A DNA stretch of 64,000 bases from Antedon bifida (taxonomy: Eukaryota; Echinodermata; Crinoidea; Comatulida; Antedonidae), in contig OY727097.1 of the NCBI GenBank assembly GCA_963402885.1, positions 14,508,001 through 14,572,000 on the forward strand, read 5' to 3'. Under the pieces are notes generated by a model. The model was not told the origin of the DNA and searched no databases. It saw only the letters and a program-made list of their open reading frames with translations. Each line of letters begins with the position of its first letter. The stretch's first letter is position 1. This document shows positions 22,146 through 34,229 of this stretch, one piece after another. The position numbers and the translations under genes were made by a program.

Positions 22146-22745
22146 ATGCGCCTACAAGTGTAGAGCGCGTTATGACATTGGTGGTCTATTTGGTATGAAA
22201 TACTTTAAACAATAAAAGCTACGATGCACCTACAAGTGTAGAGCGCGCAATGACACTGGTGGTCTATTAGTTATAAAATAATTCAGACAATAACACTATA
22301 ATGCGCCTACTAGTGTAGAGCGTGTATTGACACTGGTGGTCTATTTGAATATAAACTAATTTAGACAATAACAACTACGATGCGCCTACAAGTGTAGAGC
22401 GCGTAATGACACTGGTGGTCTATTTGAATATAAACTAATATATAGACAATAGCAACTACGATGCGCCTACAAGTGTAGAGCGCGTAATGACACTGGTGGT
22501 CTGTTTGAATATAAACTAATTTCGGCAATAGCAACTACGATGCGCCTACAAGTGTTGAGCGCGTAATGACACTGGTGGTCTATTTGATATAAACTAATTA
22601 AGACAATGACAACTATGACTATGAGCGCCTACAAGTGTAGAGCGCGTAATGACACTGGTGGTCTATTGTTATTATAAAATAAATTAGACAATAACAATTA
22701 TGATGCGCCTACAAGTGTAAAACGCGTAAAGGCACTGGTGTTCTT
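22146..22745. repeat. Array of eight ~80-bp units, each with a conserved hairpin
   Basis: The core reads GCGC-CTAC-AAGT-GTAG-A-GCGC, a stem of two 4-bp blocks. It starts at 22148, 22226, 22303, 22382, 22463, 22542, 22625 and 22705, so the period is 77-83 bp. Each core is followed by TGACACTGGTGGTCTATT and an AT-rich spacer. Units 6 and 8 have damaged stems and unit 2 has one mismatch. The array lies directly past the 3' end of the tyrosine-recombinase gene (minus strand). It could be a recombinase-linked site array, terminal repeats of that element, or an ordinary satellite. Confidence 0.9.
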
Positions 22746-22829
22746 ACATGTTATTAAGCGATTTAATTAGTATAGGGTAACACTAAATTACGGTTTCTGG
22801 TATCGTTATACGGTACTACCTTAATTTCA

Positions 22830-23606
22830 GATTTGTAGTGGGGACGTCATGACAATCTGGTCGGATATATGTCATGTATGCGTTGCTAGACCATCTCCCA
22901 ATAGCCTTGATGCTGTCTGTTGACAAGCCGAGTTTATGTAGGTCGGTTGTTCTGCCGATGCGGAAAGAGTGTGTGGTATATTTTCCTACTTCCAAGTTTG
23001 CTTATTTCAGTGTTCTATCAAGAACTTCACAGAACGTTGTTCTGGTGATCGGTTTACCGGTAGTGTCAATAAAGAACTGTCCAGGTTTTGGAGGTCGCAG
23101 TGATATGTACTTTTGAACAGCCTTTACAGGACAGAGTCTTTCATTGTTCTTTTGTAGAATGAACGGGCGCTGTTGTTGCTTGCTGTGTTTGTAGGAGTGA
23201 AAGTTCAGGGAGATGCTGGAGTTACTGTAAGATACATCCGCCGCGTTCAGGGCATGCCCTGACGGGGTAGATACTAGTTCGCTGATTCGTAGGCAAGCAT
23301 AGTAACATAACAGAAACATAGCCTTGTACAGGATATAATCTGTTACGTTTTTTGTAGTTATCTGTAAGCGTTCGATTAGCCCGATTAATATTGGCAGTGT
23401 GATTGGTGATCGTTTATCTCGCTGTCGGTATAAGCTTTTCACTCCTCTACACAGAATGGTAACAATTGGGTTTGTTGTCGGATCTTCAAATAAATTGATT
23501 TTGTGCATAAAAGACACAGCACTGAGGTGCGTTCGTATTGTACTTGGCGCAAACCCGTGTGTGTGAAGATATGAGACGTACTGACTGATGGTATGCGCAT
23601 TTGCTG
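22830..23606 (-). pseudogene. Tyrosine recombinase of a Crypton- or DIRS/Ngaro-type element, broken
   Basis: On the minus strand an N-terminal SAM-like core-binding region (LPANAHTISQYVSYLHTHGF, then RTHLSAVSFMHK) leads to the catalytic domain. The first catalytic Arg lies in YYACLRISELV, the box-II His-x-x-Arg in HSFRIGRTTDL, the Trp in IGRWSSNAY and the likely nucleophilic Tyr in AYMTYIRP. All expected catalytic positions are visible, and the reading frame is interrupted at least once. A possible splice acceptor (TATCTTCAG) precedes LPAN. No reverse transcriptase or RNase H lies beside it, so a Crypton or an isolated recombinase unit is as likely as a DIRS remnant. The eight-unit hairpin array follows its 3' end. 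Confidence 0.8.
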
Positions 23607-23734
23607 GTAGCTGAAGATATGATTACAAACGTGATTTCGTTAAATTGTGCGTAGACCGCATACTTTTTGATTGCGCACCGTGGAAAACATAACCACATCG
23701 AAAAATGGACTTAGCTAGATGAAACTGATATCAA

Positions 23735-23825
23735 GACAATGTCATATACAAGTTTGTGTTTACCGACCGACCAACCGACCGACATAATGAGCTGTAGAGT
23801 CGCGCGCACGCGACTAAAAACAAGT
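23735..23825 (-). repeat. GGTC-repeat cassette (copy 2 of 5)
   Basis: In reverse orientation GTGTTTACCGACCGACCAAC is followed by CATAATGAGCTGTAGAGTCG and a GCGCGCACGCGACTAAAA end. This matches the cassettes at 1708, 28495, 34290 and 63600. Confidence 0.75.
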
Positions 23826-24133
23826 AGACCACCAACGGTTTTGGGAGCGAAATGAAAAGTGTTCTTACCCAAATCCGCCAGATGCTTGTCTTTAGAGATC
23901 GTGTTTACATATATTAAATTGGCATTAGACCTACGTATCATGTAGTTGGCATCACGAAAATTAGCGATATGTCCATAGCACGAATAAAACAACACGTATT
24001 CTACGCTTAGTACCACCACGTTGACCTCGTTTTCTTCGTTTAACCCACTTGCAGGTGGTACGCAAATAGTTCGTCGAGTTCACGTTGTTTCACATGTGCA
24101 CTACGCTGCTCCCGTGGTATGCATATCATTTAA

Positions 24134-26757
24134 ACAAGATACAAGATAACTTTATTGTCAAATAGTTCATCAAAGAAAAATTTGAAATTGGTTTTTATCA
24201 TGGCAACTTAATATAAAAATAGAATAAAATCAATATAATATGAAAAAAAAGGTAAAATACACAGAACTGTAAAATATGTACAGATAAGGATAAATGCTAT
24301 AGATGTTCGAAAATGCAATTATTTGTGTTTGTCGTCATTATATTTAAATATACATTGTGGGACAAATGACAGTCGGTACCATGCTGTCCGTAACCTTGAT
24401 ATTACTCTTAGTCTACACCCAGTACGATTAAACACGAAGGACGGAGTGGATGAGTATCATCGTTCAAAATTGCAATTCCTTTCTGTTCCATTCGATTAAC
24501 ATACATTTCCATAATACTAGGCAGAATATTATCTCCATTTATGCATTTCTTAGCTCTTTTAACTATGCGTTCAAATTGATATTTATTGTATTCATACGTG
24601 TTACCATAGTAGCAAGTTAAGTTAAACATTAAAACACTTTGTATAACGGCTTTGTAGAAGAGTAAAAGTATTTCTTCATTTACCCTAAAGTTTTTGAGTT
24701 TCCTAATGAAATACAAAGGTTGATTAGCAACAGTTATTGCAGCCTGGTCTGTCCAGGTAAGTTTCTCATCAATCATGGTTCCTAAATATTTATATTTGTC
24801 AATATTTCAACAACTGCTCCTTCGATTATAAGTGTTTCAATTTGAGGTTTTTTAATTCTGAAATCAATAATTAATTCTTTAGTTTTCTTAATATTAAGCT
24901 CTAAGTAATTATCGCCACACAGGTTTGTCTGACATGAAACCCGTTATTACAGTATCATCTGCATACTTGATGATGGAGCATTTAGGGTCTTCACATACAT
25001 AGTCACTCGTATAGAGTGTAAATAAAATGGGGGATAATACACAGCCTTGTGGGGCGCCTGTGCTTACTTTGCATACTTTAGATTGCGCATCTTCTATCTT
25101 AACATACTGTGGTCGTTCCCTAAGGTAACCGATAAGCCATAGCAACATTTTAGAATTGACATTTAATTTATACAATTTATCGAGTGATGTCAAGTGAGAC
25201 TGGATACAATTGAAATTGGTGTCAAATTGGTGTCAAAGCTTTGGGACGGTAATCGTTTAAGGAAGTAATTTGTTTAGTTTTAGGCAATGGTGCTATTAAT
25301 GAAGTCTTCCAAACAGTTGGGATAACTCCAGTTTAGTACGTTGGAAAAAAGTTGTAAATACTGGAGAGAGTTGGTGACCACAAAACTTCAGCACTTTATT
25401 TCTAATACCGTCAGGACCCGTAGCTTTGTTCACCTTAACACCTGAGAACACCTGCCCGACTAAAGTTTCATCAATACTTAAAATAGTGGATTCTTTATTG
25501 ATTTCGTTTTCTAATGACCTTATGTTATCGCTAAAATCATTTAGGTCATTTGCGAGTTTAAAATTAAAATTGTTAGTATTACTATTATCATTACTTTGTT
25601 TACAGTTAAAACCAGACATTGTTCGCATTGCCTTCCATGCTCCGCGGCTATCACAGTTCTTAACTTTATTTTCAAGAGTTCTACCATATTCAGCTTTACC
25701 GGATTTGATTAACTTGTTGATTTCTTTTTGTTTCAGTTTAACAAGACTGCTTTTGTTATCTGCAAAAGCCCGTTGTTTGTCAATTAATAACAGTCTTATG
25801 TTTCTCGACATCCATGGTTTGTTATTTGCGTATAAACACTTTCTTGTATTTGATCGGGATCACATTTCCAACACAATATTTAATGTACTCATTTACAGCA
25901 GTAGCATTAGTGTCGATATTATTATCGTCGAACACCGACCAGTCCGTACATTCGAAGCAACCGCGTAATGTATCCACTGCATCTTCCGTCCAGGCGCGGT
26001 ATTCAATTGTGATTGGCTTGAATTGCTTAAAACGTTGTCTGTATTTCGGCAGCATACACATTGTATTATGATCAGATGCTCCTAGTGGCACTCGCGATTT
26101 CACATTATATTCACACTTAATGTTTCTGTAACATTTGTCTAAGATCGTAGTGCCTCTAGTTGGTTTGGTAATATATTGCACATAACCCGGATAGCTAAAG
26201 CGGCATTTGTTAAAATCACCCAGTACGAGTTTAATGGAATCCGGTGATTTACTTTTCGAGATCGTTTAACCTGCGTCTTAGCTCTTTGTTTGCAATCACC
26301 TCATTTGCATTTGGGTGTATGTAGACAACAACAACAAATACCTGGGTGAATTCACGCGGCAAATAAAATGGCCGCAAACCAACTATAATCAACTCTATGT
26401 CGGGTGAACAATAACGTTCTTTAACGGATGAATTATTGCACCATTTACTGTTGAAGTAAAGACATACACCACCACCTCTGTTTCTGTCCGATTCACTGGT
26501 TCTGTCACCTCTAATAAGCTCATAATTTGGTATGTGTAATGCACTATCGGGAACGTCTACCCCCAGCCAGGTCTCGCTAAAACACATTAAATTAACATCA
26601 CGAAACTCCTGTAAATATCTCAGATTACTGCTAATTTCATCAATCTTATTTGGTAGCGATCTAACGTTTGCAAGAATGATGGAGGGGAGTGGACTCTTAT
26701 TACCACTTTTCCTCATTTTTACCCGAGCCCTAAGAAACTTTTAAAGTTAAAACAGCC
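24134..26757 (-). mobile_element. Second LINE (non-LTR retrotransposon), minus strand, decayed
   Basis: Endonuclease and reverse-transcriptase pieces run in order on the minus strand. The 3' end is the TTATCTTGTATCTTGT tail read from 24134-24165, a simple-repeat tail typical of several LINE clades. The element ends at the junction with family A copy 3 near 26757. The upstream part with any ORF1 is absent, as expected for a 5'-truncated insertion. Confidence 0.85.
24408..26716 (-). pseudogene. LINE ORF2 pseudogene (endonuclease, reverse transcriptase)
   Basis: Endonuclease: 26249-26716 holds NVRSLPNKIDEI, CFSETWLGVDVPDS and RNRGGGVCLYFNSKWC; 25822-26181 holds TKPTRGTTILDKCY and PLGASDHN. Reverse transcriptase: 25296-25811 holds KVNKATGPDGI, 24909-25193 holds STGAPQGCVLSPILF and KYADDT, and 24408-24776 holds the C-terminal MIDEKLTW and FYKAVIQSVL region. 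At least four frame changes separate these pieces. A segment of roughly 60-80 residues, including the expected YRPVALTS-like and VDFSSAF-like motifs, is deleted around 25200-25300. It is clearly dead. The clade is CR1/jockey-like and differs from the LINE at 2880. Confidence 0.85.
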
Positions 26758-28261
26758 CCAAATCATATATATTATGATAAAGTGGTGTTTGCGTTTGAAC
26801 TGGCAGTTACGACAAAAAATGTATCCAAACTCCAAAATGTGTTCAGGTAACATATTTTGACTGCTAAATTCTTAACTATTGGTTTCATTTTGCCGTTACT
26901 GGGAGGGGATACGTTTAAAAAAAATATTTTAACAAATCAAATGGATACCTCGATCATATCTATTAAGTGTACCATTTTCATAAAATAGTGTTGCTCTGTA
27001 GGCTACATCACAATACAATACAAAAACAGAAAAATCACCATTAAAAAAGACATTCCCTAACATCCAGTGCTCTAAATGGTAAAAACTATTACGGAATCTA
27101 TTTGCACGAGGGGTGATGGACCGCTTCCTTGAACTTCAAAAATAGTGCATATGAGATGGGTTGGGTCTGAATCAAATGTGTTTTCTTAGTAGAGTGATCT
27201 ATAATCAATCAAATTGAGATCTGCTCAATTCTAAGTATACGAGAAGCATAATTAACAATACATTTGAGTTCCAACTTATCCTACATGTGGTCCCGGTAAA
27301 CCATGCTTCAATGAAAAAAAGTGAGAATACTTTCAATGACCGATTTATATAAAAAAAACGTAGGCCTAATAGGAGGAGTAACTTCAAAATATGCAAAAAG
27401 TCAAAACGTTGAGCATGGGCCTTTTTGATAGCCTTAGTAATAATACTTATTGTCGTGCCATTTAAGATCTCTAGTGCTTTATTTACAATGTCAATTCCAG
27501 AGTGGGTATTTCATATTGTAGGTGATTTACATTTGTGTGTTATATTTATTTCGAGTGTTTCACCTGCTTTGATAGAAACTATACTGTAATGAGTTGAAAA
27601 TGTAAACATATTAGTGTATTGGTAAACACATGATGTACTGCAAACCAATATAGTGTATTTGTGCACATAATAGTAGGTGACATTTGTAATTGAGACCGTT
27701 TTATTTGACACGAAAAAGCATGTGAAGTCTTTAAACACGTACGTAATCATATAATGTAGTACATTTTGAATGTTGAGTAGACATGACATGATAAACAATA
27801 AACATGTTCTTTCTAACAGAGTTCAACTTAGATTTTTCTCGGGCTACTTGGATTTCGCTCTTAATTACGGTGTATTGTTTATTTATTGTAATGCGCTGTG
27901 TTCTCTATAGGTCGATATTACATAGTTTAGGTACGGAAAAAATTCTCTTAGTATTACAGGGTAACACCGTGGCTTAAAAATATATTGTTTATTATAAAAC
28001 ATAGACCTTTGCAAAAACACTACTTAATTAAAATATACATTTGCATTAGCTGTACGTGAGTGCAAATAAAACATCTAAATGAATATGTATTTACAAAAAG
28101 CTACAATAATGTTTTCGAGAATTGTTGTTTTTTTTAGACCACACTAAGTGGTTGGTGTAACTTCACATAAATGATATATTGAAACATTGTATGTTAATTA
28201 GTCACCTTAACCTTGCCATATACGATGATTTAAAATTCTGAGTTTTAGTATTACAGTATTA
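26757..28261 (+). repeat. Low-copy repeat unit, family A (copy 3)
   Basis: It aligns with 11300-13355 and 36207-37363. It includes the segment TTTAGACCACACTAAGTGG near 28134, also found at 37243 and 63238. It is non-coding. The left edge is where the second LINE joins. Confidence 0.75.
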
Positions 28262-28680
28262 GAGTTGAAGCTCCGTGAGCGGCCTCCTCCCTTAAAGGCC
28301 GTACTTTCAAAAGCCCGTTTGTTCTTCATCTAATTAGTGGACCTCCTGTAAGCAGCAATCTCACGTGAGCGGCCGCGGAAAATTTGGTTACAACGCATTA
28401 GATTGTTTGTATGGTATTTACCTCCCTGTTAGCGGCCATTCAAAAAAATCGTATTGACTTTTGACAACAAGGCCATATACATGGCTGCATTCGCGTGCGC
28501 AAGTTTTAGTTAGTGTTTACCGACCGACCAACCGACCGACCAACATAGTGAGCTAGAGTCCGTTTTGCACGCGACTAAAAATACAATGTTGATACTTATA
28601 TCGTGCATAGTCACAATACGTGATTTTGACCCACTATCGGCAGAACCTCCCGTAATCGGCCACTTTTCAATTCCATAAAA
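28262..28680 (+). mobile_element. Tigger/pogo-like MITE (partial) carrying a GGTC cassette
   Basis: The left end GAGTTGAAGCTCC is a variant of the CAGTTGAACCTCC tip seen at 63374 and 37364. Internal CCTCCC-TAAGCGGCCAC words are repeated near 28285, 28342 and 28650. A GGTC cassette (about 28495-28590, reverse) lies inside. The inverted right tip is not present. Confidence 0.6.
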
Positions 28681-28899
28681 TAAGGCAATTAATAGGAGTT
28701 GATACCTCAGTGGTTATAACAGCCCAGGTCTATAGTATACTTTAGTTAAATATAGTCAACAACATGAATTCCAGAAAAGTGAGTAACCTGCTACATAACA
28801 AACACTGAATGTAAACAAATAATTTTGCTCGTAGGCTGAATTATTAACAACAATTGATTTAAACGGCCACCAACTGTCAGTACTCAGTTAATAAAAGTC

Positions 28900-31284
28900 A
28901 AAGTCCCGCTTGTACAGAGAACTTCACATGAAAACTTTTACAGATACAATATCATTTCACTATAAATCTTTGATATCATGTGTATATAAACAACACTGGA
29001 TGTGTTTACAATTGTCATGTCACGGCAATACGATTGAGTTTCATAGGAAACAAAGTTGTAGAGATTATAAGTTTCTGAAATATACTGTAGTGCTGCTGCT
29101 GTGTTATCTGAGAAAGTTTATAATCTAATCACATTATGTGTTCAATTATCTCAACACAAATACCAATTGAAATGCCTTTTAAATATGTCTACTATAATCT
29201 TTTCCATACAAACAATGAAAACGCATATCCATCATTACTAACAAGTAAGTTATCAGGGATAGTTGTTATGGCTTCAATCACATTGAACCCGTACGTTCTA
29301 TCACTTTTAAGTGATAGTTTAAAAACTATTAAGATTACACACCTGTTCATGTGCGCCATATTATTGCTCATATATTTTATACCAAAAAAAATGTTGCAAG
29401 CACGGTTAATGTATTGATTCAACATTACTTTGTTTACCAATTAGGGTTGTATATTTATGTGAAGTAATAATATAAACAAGGTCAACACTCGGGAAACCAC
29501 ATTTTCAGATGTCTCTCTGTATGCAATATTCCTACACTATCATAAACTGCATTGTTAACTTTATTCTTGGATAAGAATATATCTTAAATTATACAAATCC
29601 ACTAATAATTTTATGTTTGGTAAATTTTAATAGTGTCTTGTAACCATGAAAACTGGGAGAAACCATAACATTTAACTTAAAAAGAGCAAAAAACAACAAT
29701 TTTGATAAATTTCCTGGGTTTTTTTTCTAGAAAAAAGCAATGGATTTGATACTGCATGATAGTTTTTTCTGTTATTAACCATATTAGGCAGTAAATATAA
29801 AATGTTAATTATTGCTTTATTTTGGGGTTAAAGGTCACCAAATGCACCAAATACCAAAAAAATCATATTTTACAAATAAAACAATTAACAGAGTTTAGAT
29901 TCACGGCGATTCTAGAAAAAATAACAGCGAATTTATCAAAACTGTTGTTTTTAATCTCTTTAAGTGAAATTTACCAAATATAAAATTATTAGTGGATTTA
30001 TATAATTTAAGATGTCTTCTTCCTAATACAATATCAACAAGTTTGGATTGCCACATTTACCATTTTTGAACTTTTGGCACACTTTGAATTGATTCTGGCC
30101 CACTGTGCCACGGGCCAAGAGGTATTAATGTTATTATTCTAATTTTGTTAAATCGGTAATCATGACCCTTTATAACTTGTTTTTGTATATGATGTGCCAG
30201 CGTGCGCGATATTGATACATGCTACGTTCTAGGCGTTGGAGTAGTAAACAACCTAATGAAAGTGACAGTGGGTCTGTTTCTGCTGAAAAAATAATCGATT
30301 TTTCCTAAGTACCACAAACCACAGAATTGACCGCGTTGCAACTGAACATTTTCTCCGAAGTTAATCGGTTATATCTGGTAATCGCTTTTCAAAAAACACG
30401 TAATCCATACCCACAACGCAGTTTAAGTTATGGAAGGCCGATGAGAGTTCGTTTGTTTACATCATATCGCTGCCTAAAGCTCTTACATGTAGGATTAAAA
30501 ATTGAACTCTGACGTAAAGCTATATTATTTGTAAAATAAACATCTAGGCCTATTACCGTACCACATACAACAGAACAATAATGTATTAATAAGGGCACGT
30601 CGGCGAGAAGGTTCGTTTCGCCGTTGGTTCTTCACTCTAGGGTCTAGCTGGGCTATAATTTCTACCGAAAACAACAGGCCTAAAAAAGGACATGCAAAAC
30701 ATCGTTAGCCTGGACTGCTGGAATGGATGTAACGGTGTACTTGTAACGCAGAATCTTGGAGTTTCTCGGTATAATCCTCCGTGGATGTGTATAGCATGGC
30801 CACGGCGGATGTCGACGCATGAGTTGGGCCAACTTCTAAATATAGTTACTGTATAAATGTTTCTTACAAAGGGACACCGCCAGACAAGTGCGTCCTATCA
30901 CTAGTAAGTAACTTGATTCACATTGGTTCCTGTAACTTTGATACAGCGCAGATATCGACGAATGAACCGCAATGAAAATGAGTTTGTGAATTAGACGTTT
31001 TACTGTAAAATTAAATATATTTGTTACTAGAAATTAGATAAAAATATATTCTACAAAATTAGTAGGTCTAATAATTGTGTTCCTTCAGAAATGAGAATCA
31101 ATAAGACATTTAATAAAAATGCAGACCGTCTTAAAATTACTTGACATGTTTCGGTAAATCTATTCTCATCATCAGAACTGTAATCAAAGCCTAGAGTACT
31201 TGTATACCTACTACACAGTTGCGTTTAAATGAGTCAATAATTATCATGAGAATATATTTCTCGAAACATGTCACGTAATTTTAA
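28900..31284 (+). repeat. Low-copy repeat unit, family B (copy 2)
   Basis: It matches 40030-40260 in its first part and 17160-19600 in the rest. It carries the truncated long-armed MITE at about 29575-30116 and the left part of the GTGAGAATCAAT MITE at 31091-31284. That MITE is cut off exactly where CAGGGGCGGATC begins. No supported gene was found. Confidence 0.7.
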
Positions 31285-32407
31285 CAGGGGCGGATCTAGG
31301 ATTTTGTGAAGGGTGGGGGGGGGGGGGGTTCGCAACTGTAGAGAATCCGCACGATTTTGAAAATGTAACACCTCTAGATGGTCGGAAATGGCACTCTCAC
31401 GTTGATTAAATGTATTAAAAATTGATATTTTAAATATGAAAACTGAGGTACTAGCCTAATAAAGGGTGACATTTTCCGTATAGGTCTATTTTGAGTAAAA
31501 GCGTCACAACAGGGCGTTTCGCGCAAGTCAGCGTTTGCACGTACATGGCAGAAAAGGTGCTTGTCCAGGGCCGTCGACGGGACCTGTGGCGAAGCGAAGT
31601 TTGTTAAATGACGCCCAAGATGGCCCGAAGAAATGGTACTCTCGCACTTAAAAATTCATGATAAATGGCAGCTCTAATTTGCAGGAAAATACACTCTCAT
31701 ATGTAGCATGCTACCAATGAACAAAACGATCATACTTTTTCCCTCCAATAAACACACGTGACTAATTACAGGACGATATAACAGTTTGTTGCCGATTTCA
31801 TTCACTCAGTATTTAGTTTTGATTGCGTTGCGTTCAAGTTCAATGCGAACGTACATCTAGGGGAAGCCCCGAAAAAAGCGCACATTGAATGCTTATTATA
31901 GCTCAATATTTATTTATGTACAGCAATTTGTTGAAGAAATTAAATATATAAATATAAATAGGTATTGATACAGTTGTGTGGGTGGCCTAGGAAAAAAATC
32001 GGTTGCTAATGTATACTACATAGTACACAGTTACCACAGTTAGTGTACTATATTATTAATAACATTATTATCCTCTATGATGATGATGTGTAGGTAACCA
32101 CGGCGTTCCATTTTTGACGTATAGGCCTATACACTTTTATTTATGCTTGCTGACTGTCAGCGATCTAAACAATAGGTGCCTACGCGGTTGTATGGCGGTG
32201 TTCTTTGTACGAATCGTTCGTGCCCCGAGTATGGAGTATGGGTACGATACACGCGTCAATATCATGTTACATCCAGGGATCAAAATGCGTTTCAGGTGAA
32301 AATAGGCTATTCATTTAGCAACTCTTAGAAATTTACAGACAGCAACGGCAATGGTGACCTCTAATAAAAAGTAAATTAGCACGGCGCTGAAACAAAGTGT
32401 GTAATAT
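31285..32407 (+). other. hAT-like end followed by non-coding DNA
   Basis: CAGGGGCGGATCTAGGATTT at 31285 followed by a G-run is the typical tip sequence of hAT-type transposons (from general knowledge). It interrupts the MITE arm of family B. The matching inverted end and 8-bp duplication were not found, so this is a truncated or rearranged element. The rest, to 32407, shows no gene and no clear repeat. Confidence 0.45.
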
Positions 32408-33259
32408 TTACCCGATTTCTGATATTTAAAATGTTATATACTGATTTTACAATTTCCCGGCAATATACTTCAATGATGTTTTAATATAATCGATTTGATC
32501 GGTTTTTTGGGGGGTGTTTTTTTTTTGCAGTATAATTATATTTTGTTTAAGCTCAGTCTACACTATCAAACTTTATGTACAAAAAATTTGCACATCACAC
32601 TTTGTGTAGACAGAGCCAACGGCAAACAATCGAGGGGAGCAACATTTCGGAAGTCGCTTTAGTGATTACATCAACCCGGAAATCACTTTTATACCGCGGA
32701 CGGCAGAAAATCTACCGATTAAATAAGACATTTTGTTTTAAAACCCTTTATAATACAGACTTATCTTCCTAAGAAATATGGAACAATATCGTAATAGTAA
32801 ACAATATTGTTATCATTAAATCTGAGATAAATAAGGTATGTATCTAAGAGAGACCTTTACAAAAGTGTTTCCATTGTGCTCGCCTATATCAGAATTTAGT
32901 ATTATTTGTTGTATATAGACACGCTAACATTGATCTCATGGAGCACATTTAGCTCGTAGTACCATGAAAATAAAACACTTCATCCGGTAGTGCTAACTAT
33001 TCTGAGTGTAAATTATGATAATGTGACGTTTGAACTGGCAGTTACGACTACAAATATCTAGACTCCAAATTCTTTTCAGGTAACACATTTTGACTGCTAA
33101 ATTCGTACTACTATTGGTTTCATTTTACCGTTACTTGGAGGAGATATGTTTTTTTTAAATTGTTTTACAAAATCAAATGGAAATCTCGATTCATATCCAT
33201 TTATTGTATAATTTTGCATAAAAACAGTGTTGTATGGCACGCCAGGACGGACATAACTA
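32408..33259 (+). repeat. Low-copy repeat unit, family A (copy 4, left part)
   Basis: It is nearly identical to 1-773 but retains about 80 bases (around 32795-32875) missing there. The foldback element follows at the same point as in copy 1. Confidence 0.85.
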
Positions 33260-33365
33260 TGTCAAGTTGACCTCGCTCGTGTTATGTGGACATCGCTCGT
33301 GTTGAGTTTACACATCGCTCGTGTTATGGAGACATCGCTCGAGTTGAGTTTACACATCGCTCGTG

Positions 33366-33747
33366 TTAAGCCTATTTTCCACTAGGCGAATTTGATCGCG
33401 CGAATCGAAAGCGTCATGCTATACGCATGCGTATTTGAGTTTCTGTCTGTCATACTCCCTTCTGCGACGAATTCTAGTTCCTTTGATTTCTCGCTTCAGC
33501 GAAATTTACTAGTTCGAATTGTTTCTACTTTTTGCGAAGCGAAATATTGCGCAACCAATCAGAGCTCAGGAAATGAGCTATGGCGCTTTCATGAGCACTC
33601 ATGCGAATCGAAATGCTCAGCAACCACGCGAGGAACATGAACGTCGAAGCTATTCGCTCATGTAGTGGAAAGAGAGTTAGCGATTTTTTTCTCTTCGAAA
33701 CGTTGGATTCGCGCGAACAAATTCGGCTAGTGGAAAATCGGCTTTAA
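33366..33747. mobile_element. TTAA MITE (complete copy)
   Basis: TTAAGCCTATTTTCCACTAG at the left and CTAGTGGAAAATCGGCTTTAA at the right form inverted tips with TTAA at both ends. It corresponds to 879-1232 in foldback copy 1. The 82-codon frame inside is treated as chance. Confidence 0.8.
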
Positions 33748-33908
33748 GCTAGTTTTCCACTAGGCGAATTTGTTCGCACGAATTGAAAGCGTCCGCTTAT
33801 ACGCATGCGTATTCATGTTTCCATCTTCCAAATCCCTCTCTACGCATGCGTATAAGCTGACGCTTTCGATTCGCGCGAACAAATTCGCCTAGTGGAAAAC
33901 CGGCTTTA
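33744..33908. mobile_element. Hairpin MITE adjoining the TTAA MITE
   Basis: It shares the TTAA at 33744 with its neighbour. Arms starting AAGCTAGTTTTCCACTAGGC and ending CCTAGTGGAAAACCGGCTTTA pair over about 65 bp and include GCTTATACGCATGCGTAT. It is absent at the equivalent place in foldback copy 1, where the array follows the first MITE directly. Confidence 0.75.
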
Positions 33909-34229
33909 TGGAGACATCGCACGAGTTGAGTTTAGACATCGCTCGTGTTATGTTGACATCGCTCGTGTTGAATTTACACATCGCTCGTGTTATGTTGACA
34001 TCGCGAGTGTTGAGTTTATACACATCACGCGTGTTGAGTTTTTACACATCGCGCGTGTTGAGTTTTAACATATCGCGCATGTTGAGTTTTACACATCGCG
34101 CGTGTTGAGTTTTTACACATCGCGCGTGTTGAGTTTTTACACATCGCGCGTGTTGAGTTTTAACATATCGCGCATGTTGAGTTTTACACATCGCGCGTGT
34201 TGAGTTTTTACATATCGCGCATCTCTCTC

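Noticed and set aside
22146-22745. CRISPR array
   Set aside because: Units are 80 bp with similar spacers and no cas genes in a eukaryote-like setting, so this is a satellite-type hairpin array.
28910-29440. Open frames of 72-93 codons on both strands
   Set aside because: They lie in family B repeat sequence, are not conserved in the copy near 40060-40260 and match no known family.
31285-32400. Complete hAT transposon
   Set aside because: Only one CAGGGGCGGATC tip was found; no inverted end, no 8-bp duplication and no transposase frame.
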